DNA of 64,000 nt from an uncultured Bacteroidia bacterium (lineage in GTDB: Bacteria > Bacteroidota > Bacteroidia > Bacteroidales > UBA932). A model generated the notes under the pieces. It did not search any database. It had not been told where the DNA came from and saw only the letters and a program-made list of their open reading frames with translations. The DNA lies in NCBI GenBank assembly GCA_902790635.1, contig CADASN010000010.1, forward strand, positions 18,919-82,918, in the 5' to 3' direction. A program made the translations under genes and the position numbers. Positions 34,560 through 41,652 of the stretch are shown piece after piece. Every line of letters starts with the position of its first letter. Position 1 is the first letter of the stretch.

Positions 34560-35008
34560 TATTTCTTCCGCTTGGCTTCCCGGGCGGCTTTCCGCTCGGC
34601 TTTGCGGGCCTCTGCGGCATCCTTTTCAGCCTGGACGGCCGCTTTGGTCCTGAAGAGGATGACGCCGTTCTGTCCCTGCACGCCGTAGATGCCGGCCGTG
34701 CCGTCCTTGAGGACCTCGACGGAATAAATGTCCTCCGGACGAAGGTAGGTCACGTTGTCCGTGATGATGCCGTCCACGACGAAGAGCGGCTGGGTCTCAT
34801 TGGAGTTGGTCGCAACGCCGCGGATGATCACCTTGGGCATCACGCCGTTGCTTCCGTCGCCCGAGATGGTGACGCCCGGTTCGTTGCGGAGGAGGTCAAA
34901 CACGGTGCTATATTGGGTCTTGTCTTTCTGGTCGCGGACTTTCTCCTGTGCGCCGAGCGTGCCGCAGAGCAGCAACGCGGCTGCGATGATGAATAAAACT
35001 TTTTTCAT
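34559..35008 (-). CDS. Stand-alone TonB-dependent receptor plug domain protein
   Basis: A 149-aa protein from MKKVLF (35008), with a signal peptide ending LLCGTLGA. It then has a plug domain only: TVFDLLRNEPGVTISGDGSN, VIIRGVATNSNETQPLFVVDG, EDIYSVEVLKDGTAGIYGVQGQNGV. No beta-barrel follows; instead there is a 25-residue Ala/Lys/Glu-rich tail ending KREAKRKK-like. Full receptors are 700-1000 aa, so this is either a genuine plug-only periplasmic protein or a truncated receptor with an evolved tail. The intact start and clean overlap with DUF554 favour a functional gene. Confidence 0.82.
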   Translation of the reverse strand: MKKVLFIIAAALLLCGTLGAQEKVRDQKDKTQYSTVFDLLRNEPGVTISGDGSNGVMPKVIIRGVATNSNETQPLFVVDGIITDNVTYLRPEDIYSVEVLKDGTAGIYGVQGQNGVILFRTKAAVQAEKDAAEARKAERKAAREAKRKK

Positions 35009-35095
35009 ACCAAACGGATTCAATGCTCAAAAATAGATTATTTTCCGTTTTCCTGCAAGTTTCGGACCCCGGGAGCAAGCGTTCTTCTTTTTTGC

Positions 35096-35103
35096 TATCT
35101 TTG
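35096..35103 (+). promoter_or_regulatory. Promoter -7 box for the 35130 gene
   Basis: TATCTTTG lies 26 nt ahead of ATG 35130. It overlaps the GTG of a longer frame (35103), which therefore cannot be the start. No clear -33 element at 19 bp. Confidence 0.55.
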
Positions 35104-35129
35104 TGGCAGACACCAAATACTTCTTGCTC

Positions 35130-35804
35130 ATGAAACATCTTCTCACAGCGGTGGCAGCCTGCATGCTGTTCGGTCTCGGCACGGTCGCCCAGGCACAGGA
35201 TGAATACAAATTCGCGGACACGGTGCTCTCGCTCCAGCAGGTGACTGCCCAGTGGCACGACCAGAATCTCTATACCGCAGGGTGGGACGAGTCCCCGACC
35301 ATCCGGAACTATTTCGTCGGACTGGCGACCACCTATCCGACAGACCTGTTCTACAACATCCTCTATACGATGCTCGGCTTCAACACCGAGGGCGTCATCG
35401 GGGATTATGTCCTGGACGAGAAGAACGGCTTCATCTCCGGCAAGCTGCTGTCCCAGATAGAGAGCGCGATGCAGATGTGCTACTGGCGCTGCAATGACGG
35501 CAACCGCCTCGTGGGCGTGGCCGTCATGGGTGACGAGTTCAGCGATGCGCCCGTCCCGGAGGATGATCCGGATTTCGAAGTGGACGTCGTCTGCATCAAT
35601 GACCTGATGTTCTTCCGCATCGAAAAGGATGAGCTGATCTGGCGGCCGGTCTCCCCGCGGAGCCTGCTCGGAAGGGATTACAATTTTGCTGAATACGAAA
35701 TATCCCTGCCCCGCCAGGGCAAGGATATCACGCTCACGAACCGGGAGACCGGGAAAGTCACGAAGCTGACCTGGAACGGTGCCCGCTTCTCCGCCGCGAA
35801 GTGA
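35130..35804 (+). CDS. Secreted protein of unknown function
   Basis: A 224-aa protein with a signal peptide (MKHLLTAVAACMLFGLGTVAQA). The mature part has no repeat, lipobox or membrane segment. It contains a Tyr/Phe-rich stretch (TYPTDLFYNILYTMLGF), two close cysteines (MCYWRC) and an acidic region (PVPEDDPDFEVDVV), and ends in short beta-like segments. I do not recognise a family. It is flanked by a divergent plug/DUF554 pair and a convergent S9 peptidase, which say little about its role. Probably periplasmic. Confidence 0.75.
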   Translation: MKHLLTAVAACMLFGLGTVAQAQDEYKFADTVLSLQQVTAQWHDQNLYTAGWDESPTIRNYFVGLATTYPTDLFYNILYTMLGFNTEGVIGDYVLDEKNGFISGKLLSQIESAMQMCYWRCNDGNRLVGVAVMGDEFSDAPVPEDDPDFEVDVVCINDLMFFRIEKDELIWRPVSPRSLLGRDYNFAEYEISLPRQGKDITLTNRETGKVTKLTWNGARFSAAK

Positions 35805-35816
35805 CGCGCGGCCGGA

Positions 35817-38297
35817 TCAGTCGTTGTTCAATTCTTTGATATCGACCTCGCTGCGCTCGCTCTCACCGAGCAGCCACTCCGAGAAGTAGTCAGCCAGGCG
35901 GATGAAGAAATACTCGTTCATGTCGCCGAATCCATGGCGCTGACCCGGCAGGATCAGCAGGTCGAAGCGTTTGTTGGCCCGGATCAGGGCATTGACGACC
36001 CGGATCGTGTTGGCCGGGTTGACATTGTTGTCGATATCGCCGTGGACCAGCATCAGGTGTCCCTTGAGGTTGGCGGCCAGTTGCGGGTTGGTCTCGATGT
36101 GATAGACAAAGGTCGTGTCGCCCTGGGCCACCTTTTCGGTGACACCGTGGTGCGTCTCGCTCCACCAGCGGTTGTAGATGCTGTTGTCGTGGTTGCCGGC
36201 GCAGGAGACAGCCGCCTTGAAGAAATCCGGATACTTGAGGATGGCTGCGGTGGACATGAAGCCGCCGCCTGAATGTCCGTGGATGCCCACCCGGCTGCCG
36301 TCGATGAAGTCATACTGTCCGGCCAGCTGCTGGATGGCGTATTTCTGGTCCTCCAGGCCATAGTCGCGCAGGTTCCCGTAGCCATAGTTGTGGTACCACT
36401 TGGAGCGGTTGGGATGACCGCCGCGGTTGCCTACCGTGATGACGATGAAGCCGATCTGCGCCAGGCGGTCGGTGCGGACCATTCCGCGGGACCAGGCGAT
36501 GTTGTTGGCTTCCACCTGCGGACCCGGATAGACATAGTCGATGATGGGATAGACCTTGGTCGAATCGAAGTCGAAAGGCTTGTACATGGCCCCGTAGAGA
36601 TCCGTGACGCCGTCGGCGGCCTTGACTTTGAAGCGCTCCGGCATCTTGTAGCCCGCCGCGAAGAGCAGGCTGAGGTCGGCCTGGTCGAGCGGAGTGCGTT
36701 TGCCGTCGCGGCCGATCAGCCAGGACTCCGGCGCATAGTCCACGCGCGAGCAGTTGGCCACCACCCAGCGGCCGTCGTCACTGACGCTGGCGTCCACGTT
36801 CATGTCCTCCATGTCCAGCTGCCTGATCGGGCCGCCGGACAGGCTGACCCGGTAGGTGTGCATCTGGTAGGGATTCTCGTCTTTGTTGACCCCGCAGGCG
36901 GAGAAGAGGACATAGCCCTCTTTCTCATTGACCGAAAGGACGTCCTCGACATGATAGGCGCCCTCGGTGAGGTTGCGTACCAGGGAGCCGTCGGCGTTGT
37001 AGAGGTAGAGGTTGGCCCAGCCGTTGCGCTCGGACCACTGCAGGATCTGCCTGCCGCCGCCGATCAGATGCAGCTGGCGGTCCTCCACGTAGGTATTCAT
37101 CCGCTCGGTGAGGATGGTCCGGGTGGAATCCGCCGCGAGGTCCAGCCGGCAGACGTCCATCCGGTGCAGGTCGCGGGAGCCGCGGGTCAGGTAGAAGCCG
37201 TCGTTGTCGCCCAGCCATACGCGGGAGCGGTATTTGTCGTAGATCTCCCGGTATTTGCGCGGACGCGTGGCCACGTCCAGTGTCTGGTCCTTGAAGGCGA
37301 CGGTCTGGTAGCGCTTGCTGCTGCCGTCGGGCATCGAGAACACGTAGAGCTCCTCCGTCGGGCCGGGCTCGCCGGGCATCTGGTACTTGTAGGTCTCTAG
37401 GGTCGGGCGGGGCTGGCTGATCGAGTTGATCACCCAGAGGTCCTTGATCATCCGCATGTCGGTTTTCATGGCAGCGAAATGCTTGCTATCCGGTGACCAG
37501 ACGATGCGCGCCATCGTGCGGCGGGTGGTGTCCGTCTCCGTGTCGCCCGAGTAGTTGTCCACGCCGAAGCCGTACTGGCGGACGCCGTCGGAGGTAAGGC
37601 GGTGCTCCACGAGGGTGGAATCCTTGTCATCCTCGGCAGCCTTGGCGAGATTCTCCTTGTCCATCCAGAACAGGTTGGAGTTCTTGACGAACACCCCGAT
37701 CTGCCCGTCCGGGGAGATGCTGGCCCACTGCGGGTATTCCTTCTTTTCGGGTTTGTATTCCGTGAGTTTGCCGGTGGCGAGTTCGTACTGGAAGTGGAAG
37801 ACTTTCTTGGTCATCTTCGGGGCCTGGGGGCCTTTGGGTGCCTTGTCGCCGTCCTTTTTCTCGCGGGCGGCGCGTTTCTCCGCCAGGGTGTCGGGGACTT
37901 CCTGCGTCCCCGTGATGTCGAAGCGGAAGTATTTGTCATCCTTGAGCTTGAGGTTTTCGATCGGCAGGTGCTGGGCGTCGAAGGGATCCCGGACAATCTG
38001 CGTGATCTCCATCGCCAGTTTCTCCATGTCGAAAGCCGGGGTCTTGCGGCCCGTCTCCGGGTCCACGATCCAGTATTGTGTCCCGGCCGGGGTCTTCCAG
38101 CTGTACCAGAACTTGTCCGAGTCGCGGAACCAGTTGGGCTGGAGCTCGGTGGAGAAAACCATCTGGGAGATACGTTTGGCGGAGAACTGTGCTGCCAGGT
38201 CATAGTTGGGCGTGACCTTGGGCTGCCGCTTCGGAGGAGCGCCCAGCACGCTGAACGTGGCAAAGACCGCCAGAAGGAGGATAACAAAACGTTTCAT
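35817..38297 (-). CDS. Secreted dipeptidyl peptidase IV-like S9 peptidase
   Basis: An 826-aa protein with a signal peptide (FVILLLAVFATFSVLGA). It has an eight-bladed propeller-like region (DPP IV N-terminal type, about 100-540) and an alpha/beta-hydrolase domain. The catalytic triad is visible as Ser in GIHGHSGGGFMST, Asp in VHGDIDNNVNP and His in PGQRHGFGD. This family removes X-Pro dipeptides or related N-terminal units from peptides. It has its own promoter (38326-38333). The second S9 enzyme in the window (31041-33863) has a different GQSWGG nucleophile elbow, so they are separate subfamilies. Confidence 0.94.
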   Translation of the reverse strand: MKRFVILLLAVFATFSVLGAPPKRQPKVTPNYDLAAQFSAKRISQMVFSTELQPNWFRDSDKFWYSWKTPAGTQYWIVDPETGRKTPAFDMEKLAMEITQIVRDPFDAQHLPIENLKLKDDKYFRFDITGTQEVPDTLAEKRAAREKKDGDKAPKGPQAPKMTKKVFHFQYELATGKLTEYKPEKKEYPQWASISPDGQIGVFVKNSNLFWMDKENLAKAAEDDKDSTLVEHRLTSDGVRQYGFGVDNYSGDTETDTTRRTMARIVWSPDSKHFAAMKTDMRMIKDLWVINSISQPRPTLETYKYQMPGEPGPTEELYVFSMPDGSSKRYQTVAFKDQTLDVATRPRKYREIYDKYRSRVWLGDNDGFYLTRGSRDLHRMDVCRLDLAADSTRTILTERMNTYVEDRQLHLIGGGRQILQWSERNGWANLYLYNADGSLVRNLTEGAYHVEDVLSVNEKEGYVLFSACGVNKDENPYQMHTYRVSLSGGPIRQLDMEDMNVDASVSDDGRWVVANCSRVDYAPESWLIGRDGKRTPLDQADLSLLFAAGYKMPERFKVKAADGVTDLYGAMYKPFDFDSTKVYPIIDYVYPGPQVEANNIAWSRGMVRTDRLAQIGFIVITVGNRGGHPNRSKWYHNYGYGNLRDYGLEDQKYAIQQLAGQYDFIDGSRVGIHGHSGGGFMSTAAILKYPDFFKAAVSCAGNHDNSIYNRWWSETHHGVTEKVAQGDTTFVYHIETNPQLAANLKGHLMLVHGDIDNNVNPANTIRVVNALIRANKRFDLLILPGQRHGFGDMNEYFFIRLADYFSEWLLGESERSEVDIKELNND

Positions 38298-38325
38298 ATT
38301 TCCGATGTGTGAATTGTCCGAAAAA

Positions 38326-38333
38326 CAAAGATA
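38326..38333 (-). promoter_or_regulatory. Promoter -7 box of the DPP IV-like gene
   Basis: CAAAGATA on the plus strand, TATCTTTG on the coding strand, about 28 nt ahead of ATG 38297. Confidence 0.6.
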
Positions 38334-38370
38334 AGAAAAAAAGGTGCACCCGCGCCCTGGTGTCGGGGAT

Positions 38371-38401
38371 TTTGCGGAATGCGCGTTTTTTTATACATTT
38401 A
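38371..38401 (+). promoter_or_regulatory. Promoter of the 38434 lipoprotein gene
   Basis: TTTG (38371-38374), a 19-bp spacer and TACATTTA (38394-38401), one base off TAnnTTTG. It is divergent from the DPP IV-like gene promoter. Confidence 0.6.
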
Positions 38402-38433
38402 CAGTCACGAATGTATAACCAAAACTCCCAGTT

Positions 38434-38913
38434 ATGAGATTGTTAAAGTATTTGACAGCCGCGGTGATCAGCCTTTCCCTCCTGTCCTCCTGTTCTGTGA
38501 TCAAGAATGTCGCCACCAGCGCCCTGTCGACCGGGACCAACACCGGATCCGCCATCTCCGCCCTGTACAAGGTGCTCCGGACCGCCGGCAACATCGACCT
38601 GTCCAATGTGACGAACCTCATCAATCTTGGCAAGATCCTGACCGGTGCCAACAGCGTGACGAACGCCAGCACCTCTTTCCTGGACCAGTTTACCAACGGT
38701 CTGATCAGCGGCTCGACCGGCCTGATTACGAATTCCAATGCCTCCGGTGTCATCAATGGCCTGCGGACGCTGGCCAACCTGGACACCTCAGCCATCACGC
38801 GTGCTGCCACGGCCGCAGCAGCGGGGACGCTGACGACGCCGGTCACCAGCTCCACCCCCGGTGTCTCGGCAACCCTCTCCCAGCTGAACAGCATCTTTGG
38901 TTTGCTGCAGTAA
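38434..38913 (+). CDS. Small Ser/Thr/Ala-rich lipoprotein of unknown function
   Basis: A 159-aa protein with a lipoprotein signal (LTAAVISLSLLSSC, lipidated Cys at residue 20). The mature part is unusually rich in Asn, Ser, Thr, Ala, Leu and Gly with few charged residues. It shows loosely repeated NLxxLGxIL / NGLxxLANLDT segments, suggesting a helical, possibly repeat-based structure. I do not recognise a specific family. It is transcribed alone and followed by about 700 bp of repeat-rich non-coding DNA. Confidence 0.75.
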   Translation: MRLLKYLTAAVISLSLLSSCSVIKNVATSALSTGTNTGSAISALYKVLRTAGNIDLSNVTNLINLGKILTGANSVTNASTSFLDQFTNGLISGSTGLITNSNASGVINGLRTLANLDTSAITRAATAAAAGTLTTPVTSSTPGVSATLSQLNSIFGLLQ

Positions 38914-38943
38914 GGGTTCTCCCTCCTTACAACACCACCGACG

Positions 38944-39068
38944 CCCGTGTTTTTATTGTTGATTGATAGTCAATGATTTAATTAACTACGCAAACGGATT
39001 TCCCCAAAATCCACCGCGCACCGTAACAGGCAAATGCGGTGATCTTCAATAATAACTGAAAACACGGG
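38944..39068. repeat. Repeat unit A with inverted ends
   Basis: 125 bp from CCCGTGTTTTTATTG to CTGAAAACACGGG. The ends are inverted repeats (CCCGTGTTTT / AAAACACGGG). It shares TTGTTGATTGATA, TCAATGATTT, ACCGTAACA and AACTGAAAACACGGG with unit B. Confidence 0.8.
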
Positions 39069-39083
39069 TACTTGTTTTAGCCA

Positions 39084-39241
39084 CCCGTGTTTTTGTTGTT
39101 GATTGATAATCAATGATTTGATCTACCACACAAATCCTTGTTCTTTTCTCCGCGCGCTAGTCAAGTAGCCAATTTCCCTATTCTCGCCGCGAACCGTAAC
39201 AAGTCAATTCGCTGATTTTCAATTATAACTGAAAACACGGG
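39084..39241. repeat. Repeat unit B with inverted ends
   Basis: 158 bp, same CCCGTGTTTT / AAAACACGGG ends as unit A and the same internal blocks, with a longer middle. An abbreviated third copy (CCCGTGATTTCAG, TTGATAATGAATCATTTA) follows at about 39258. Each unit can form a long imperfect hairpin. Confidence 0.8.
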
Positions 39242-39346
39242 TATCCATTTTGCCACCCCGTGATTTCAGTTTATGTTGATAATGAATCATTTACATTGTG
39301 CAGTTTGCGGCGAGAGGCAGTAGCGTAAAAGTGGTAAGGGACCGGA

Positions 39347-39386
39347 GCGGGGGAGACGTCCTTAAAACAGGGACGTCTCCCTCGCT
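39347..39386. other. GC-rich hairpin
   Basis: GGGAGACGTCC pairs with GGACGTCTCCC across an 8-9 nt loop (TTAAAACA), with partly matching AGCG/CGCT flanks. Neither side has a T-run of five or more, so it is not a clear terminator. Confidence 0.65.
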
Positions 39387-39491
39387 TTACTGTCTAAAGA
39401 GCCTGCGGCGAGCGATTGGGCTGGTGCCGCCGACCCTTCAGGGAATCTCTTCATAGCACATAATGAATTAAAAGTTAAACCATTACGCGCT

Positions 39492-39584
39492 ATTTGTGTC
39501 AGTTTTTTCACCTGCTTTTTTTGACACAAATTATGTACTTATTTGTGTCAGTAGATTTCTATGAAGGCTTCATTTGACACAAAT
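39492..39584. repeat. Alternating array of a 10-bp motif
   Basis: ATTTGTGTCA at 39492-39501 and 39541-39550, and its exact reverse complement TGACACAAAT at 39522-39531 and 39575-39584. The four copies alternate in orientation with start-to-start steps of 30, 19 and 34 bp. Confidence 0.85.
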
Positions 39585-39592
39585 CTGCACAC

Positions 39593-39627
39593 AAAAAAGG
39601 CCCTCCAGATATCTGGAAGGCCTCTTT
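39593..39627 (-). terminator. Terminator after tRNA-Gly
   Basis: GGCC-c-TCCAGAT / ATCTGGA-a-GGCC (39599-39622), followed on the minus strand by TTTTTT. The stem contains the 12-bp palindrome CCAGATATCTGG. Confidence 0.8.
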
Positions 39628-39629
39628 GG

Positions 39630-39702
39630 AGCGGAAAACGGGGCTCGGACCCGCGACCTCAACCTTGGCAAGGTTGCGCTCTACCAACTGAGCTATTTCC
39701 GC
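39630..39702 (-). tRNA. tRNA-Gly (anticodon GCC)
   Basis: 73 nt. Acceptor GCGGAAA/TTTCCGC, D-stem GCTC...GAGC-like with AGTTGGTAGA loop, anticodon stem CAACC/GGTTG with loop TTGCCAA (GCC), T-arm GCGGG-TTCGAGC-CCCGT, discriminator T. CCA is not encoded. A perfect promoter (TTTG-19 bp-TATCTTTG) and an intrinsic terminator flank it, so it is a single-gene unit. Confidence 0.96.
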
Positions 39703-39729
39703 AAACCCTATTGCTTAGCGTTGGGACCA

Positions 39730-39760
39730 CAAAGATAGAGACATTTTTCAAAACGCCAAA
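39730..39760 (-). promoter_or_regulatory. Promoter of tRNA-Gly
   Basis: On the minus strand TTTG (39760-39757), 19-bp spacer, TATCTTTG (39737-39730). The transcript would start about 20 nt before the mature tRNA 5' end. Confidence 0.8.
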
Positions 39761-39832
39761 ATTTTTTTCGCTTTTTTGCTATCCGGCAGGCAGCGGCCGT
39801 GCCGCGCCGGACACAGGTGTCTGAAAAATGAG

Positions 39833-39840
39833 TATATTTG
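39833..39840 (+). promoter_or_regulatory. Promoter -7 box of the nitroreductase gene
   Basis: TATATTTG ends 4 nt before ATG 39845, so transcription should start at or next to the A of the start codon. No TTTG is found 19 bp upstream. Confidence 0.5.
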
Positions 39841-39844
39841 TCGT

Positions 39845-40483
39845 ATGAAACGAATCTACACCCTGCTGGCGGTAGCGCTGGTCAGCCTCTCCGCCTGTGC
39901 CCAGAAGGCACCCAAAACCATCCAACTGCTCGAACCGAACTACGACGAGGGCCTGACCCTGATGCAGGCGCTCAAGGAGCGCAAGTCTTCGTCCGGCTTC
40001 ACGGACAAGGAGATCCCGCTCCAGGACCTCTCCAATATCCTGTGGGCCGCCGTGGGCGTGAATCGTCCCGACGGCAAGCGTACCTCCCCGACCGGCTCCA
40101 ACCGACAGGAGATCGAAGTTTACGCCTTCTTCAAGACGGGCGCTTATTATTACAATTATCAGAATCATACCCTTGAACTCGTCAAGGAGGGCGATTTCCG
40201 CAGCCTGACCGGACGGGGCGAAGCCGCGAACGCAGCCCTGGACCTGCTGTTCTTCGCGGACACGGACAAGACGAAGGGAGAGAATCCGGACGGCGGCGGG
40301 GCTGCTACGGTCTCCTATGTCGATGTGGGCTATGTGTCCCAGAATGTCTATCTGGCCTGCGCCAATGCCGGCATCGGCAGCCGCGCCCGCGGTGGCTGGG
40401 ATCAGCAGAAACTCGTCGATACTCTCGGCATCAAGCCTTCGCTCTACGTCGTGCTCGGCCAGACAGTCGGCTACTGCGAGTAG
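39845..40483 (+). CDS. Nitroreductase-family lipoprotein (SagB/ThcOx-like)
   Basis: A 212-aa protein. The start at 39845 gives a lipoprotein signal (YTLLAVALVSLSAC, Cys at residue 18); the open frame reaches 39776 but the promoter box excludes that. The mature part fits the FMN-dependent nitroreductase fold: ERKSSSGFTDKEIPLQDLSNILWAAVGVNRP near the start, with SPTGSNRQEIEVY, and an end part VGYVSQNVYLACANAGIGS and VVLGQTVGY. Family members reduce nitro groups or oxidise cyclised peptides; being a surface-anchored version is typical in Bacteroidota. A terminator follows inside the end of the convergent lactonase gene. Confidence 0.88.
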   Translation: MKRIYTLLAVALVSLSACAQKAPKTIQLLEPNYDEGLTLMQALKERKSSSGFTDKEIPLQDLSNILWAAVGVNRPDGKRTSPTGSNRQEIEVYAFFKTGAYYYNYQNHTLELVKEGDFRSLTGRGEAANAALDLLFFADTDKTKGENPDGGGAATVSYVDVGYVSQNVYLACANAGIGSRARGGWDQQKLVDTLGIKPSLYVVLGQTVGYCE

Positions 40484-40493
40484 CCCGGACGGA

Positions 40494-41561
40494 TCAGAAC
40501 AATTGCAGACAGACAGGATGATTCACGCGGATCGTCCTGTCTTTTTTCGGCGTCAGGGCGCCGGTGGCGGTATCGCGCGCATAGACTTCGATGGCATCGT
40601 CGTCGCGGCAGGCGCAGAGCAGCCAGCGGCCATCCGGGGAGAGGACAAAGTTGCGGGGATGGCGTCCGGTGCGCCGGAAACCCGCCCGGCGGACCGTCCC
40701 GTCCGGCCTTACGGCGAAAATGGCGATGCCTTCGCCGCGCAGGCGGTGGCTGGTATAGAGAAAACGGCCGTCCGGACTGAGGTGGATGTCGGCGCTGCCC
40801 TTGCCCCGGCCGCGGTAGGCCTTGATCTCCTGGACGGGCGTGAGGGTGCCGTCCTCATAGCGGAGGACGGTCAGGGTGTCGCCCAACTCACCCAGCAGGT
40901 AGCAGAACCGGCCGTCCGCGCTGAACACGAAGTGGCGCGGTCCGCTGCCTGGCGTGGCCCGGTAGGCGATGCCGGGCTCACCGACAGGAAGTTCGCCGGA
41001 CGCCGTCACCGGGAATCGCCGGATCAGGTCACAGCCCAGGTCGGAAGCCAGGATCCAGCGACCGTCGGGAGAGAGCCGGCAGCAATGCATCCGGGACTCC
41101 GTCCCGAAATAGAAATTCTTGCGCATCGGCTCCAGGCGGCCGTCCGCCGCGACCGGATAGAGCGTGACGGTGCCGCCGAAATAGTCGGCCGTGAAAATGT
41201 ATCCGTTGAAATACAGAATGTTGCAAGGGTTCCCGCTACCCTTTCCGTCCGGCGTGGCGGCTTGGTAATTCAGCAATTCGAGCCGGTCCGGTCCCAGCGC
41301 ATACGCATAGGCGCCCTGGCTTCCGTCATTGAATTCGCACACGGACCAGGCGCGGGTGCGGTCCTCCGAGGGGATGATGAAAGCGGGGTTGCGCGCGTCG
41401 GCGAAATCGAGCCGGTCGCTCGCGGCCGTCTCCGCATCGAAGCGGTACAGCCAGGCGCCGGAGGCGTCGCCGCTGTCGGTGTAGGTGCCGATAAGCAGGC
41501 GCAGGTCCTGCGGCTGCAGGAGCATCAACGCCAGGATCTGGAACAAGAGCGGGAGGGACAT
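40494..41561 (-). CDS. Lactonase family protein (6-phosphogluconolactonase-like beta-propeller)
   Basis: A 355-aa seven-bladed propeller protein. Repeated blade signatures include LLIGTYTDSGDASGAWLYRF at the start, LSPDGRW, PRHFVFSADGRFCYLLGEL, IHLSPDGRFLYTSHR and PRNFVLSPDGRWLLCACRDD. The GSGPRHFVF and HPRNFVL segments are typical of the Pgl/YbhE lactonase family. Most members hydrolyse sugar lactones, but activity here is unproven. A hydrophobic N-terminus (LPLLFQILALMLL) may act as a signal. It has its own promoter (41587-41594). Confidence 0.88.
   Translation of the reverse strand: MSLPLLFQILALMLLQPQDLRLLIGTYTDSGDASGAWLYRFDAETAASDRLDFADARNPAFIIPSEDRTRAWSVCEFNDGSQGAYAYALGPDRLELLNYQAATPDGKGSGNPCNILYFNGYIFTADYFGGTVTLYPVAADGRLEPMRKNFYFGTESRMHCCRLSPDGRWILASDLGCDLIRRFPVTASGELPVGEPGIAYRATPGSGPRHFVFSADGRFCYLLGELGDTLTVLRYEDGTLTPVQEIKAYRGRGKGSADIHLSPDGRFLYTSHRLRGEGIAIFAVRPDGTVRRAGFRRTGRHPRNFVLSPDGRWLLCACRDDDAIEVYARDTATGALTPKKDRTIRVNHPVCLQLF
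40512..40547 (+). terminator. Terminator of the nitroreductase gene, within the lactonase coding end
   Basis: GACAGGA (40512-40518) and TCCTGTC (40535-40541) pair across a 16-nt loop, followed by TTTTTT (40542-40547). It is located inside the 3' end of the convergent lactonase gene. Confidence 0.65.
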
Positions 41562-41586
41562 AGCGGTCTGGGGTTGGTAACGCTTG

Positions 41587-41594
41587 CAAAGATA
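41587..41594 (-). promoter_or_regulatory. Promoter -7 box of the lactonase gene
   Basis: TATCTTTG on the minus strand, about 25 nt before the ATG at 41561. Confidence 0.6.
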
Positions 41595-41596
41595 GT

Positions 41597-41632
41597 AAAA
41601 AGAAAGCCCGGAGCAAGGATCTGCTCCGGGCT
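41597..41632 (-). terminator. Terminator of clpB
   Basis: AGCCCGGAGCA (41605-41615) and TGCTCCGGGCT (41622-41632) form a perfect 11-bp stem. On the minus strand TTCTTTTTA follows. It sits 20 bp beyond the clpB stop. Confidence 0.85.
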
Positions 41633-41652
41633 CGTTGGCTGCTGCGCTGGCG

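Larger units (their letters stand above)
38914..39629. other. Repeat-rich 716-bp intergenic region
   Basis: No credible gene. It holds, in order, two long repeat units with inverted ends (38944-39068, 39084-39241) and a partial third (from about 39258). A GC-rich hairpin (39347-39386), four alternating copies of ATTTGTGTCA/TGACACAAAT (39492-39584) and the terminator of tRNA-Gly follow. Confidence 0.8.

Noticed and set aside
38914-39629. CRISPR array
   Set aside because: Repeats are too long, too few and divergent, with no regular spacers and no cas genes anywhere in the window.
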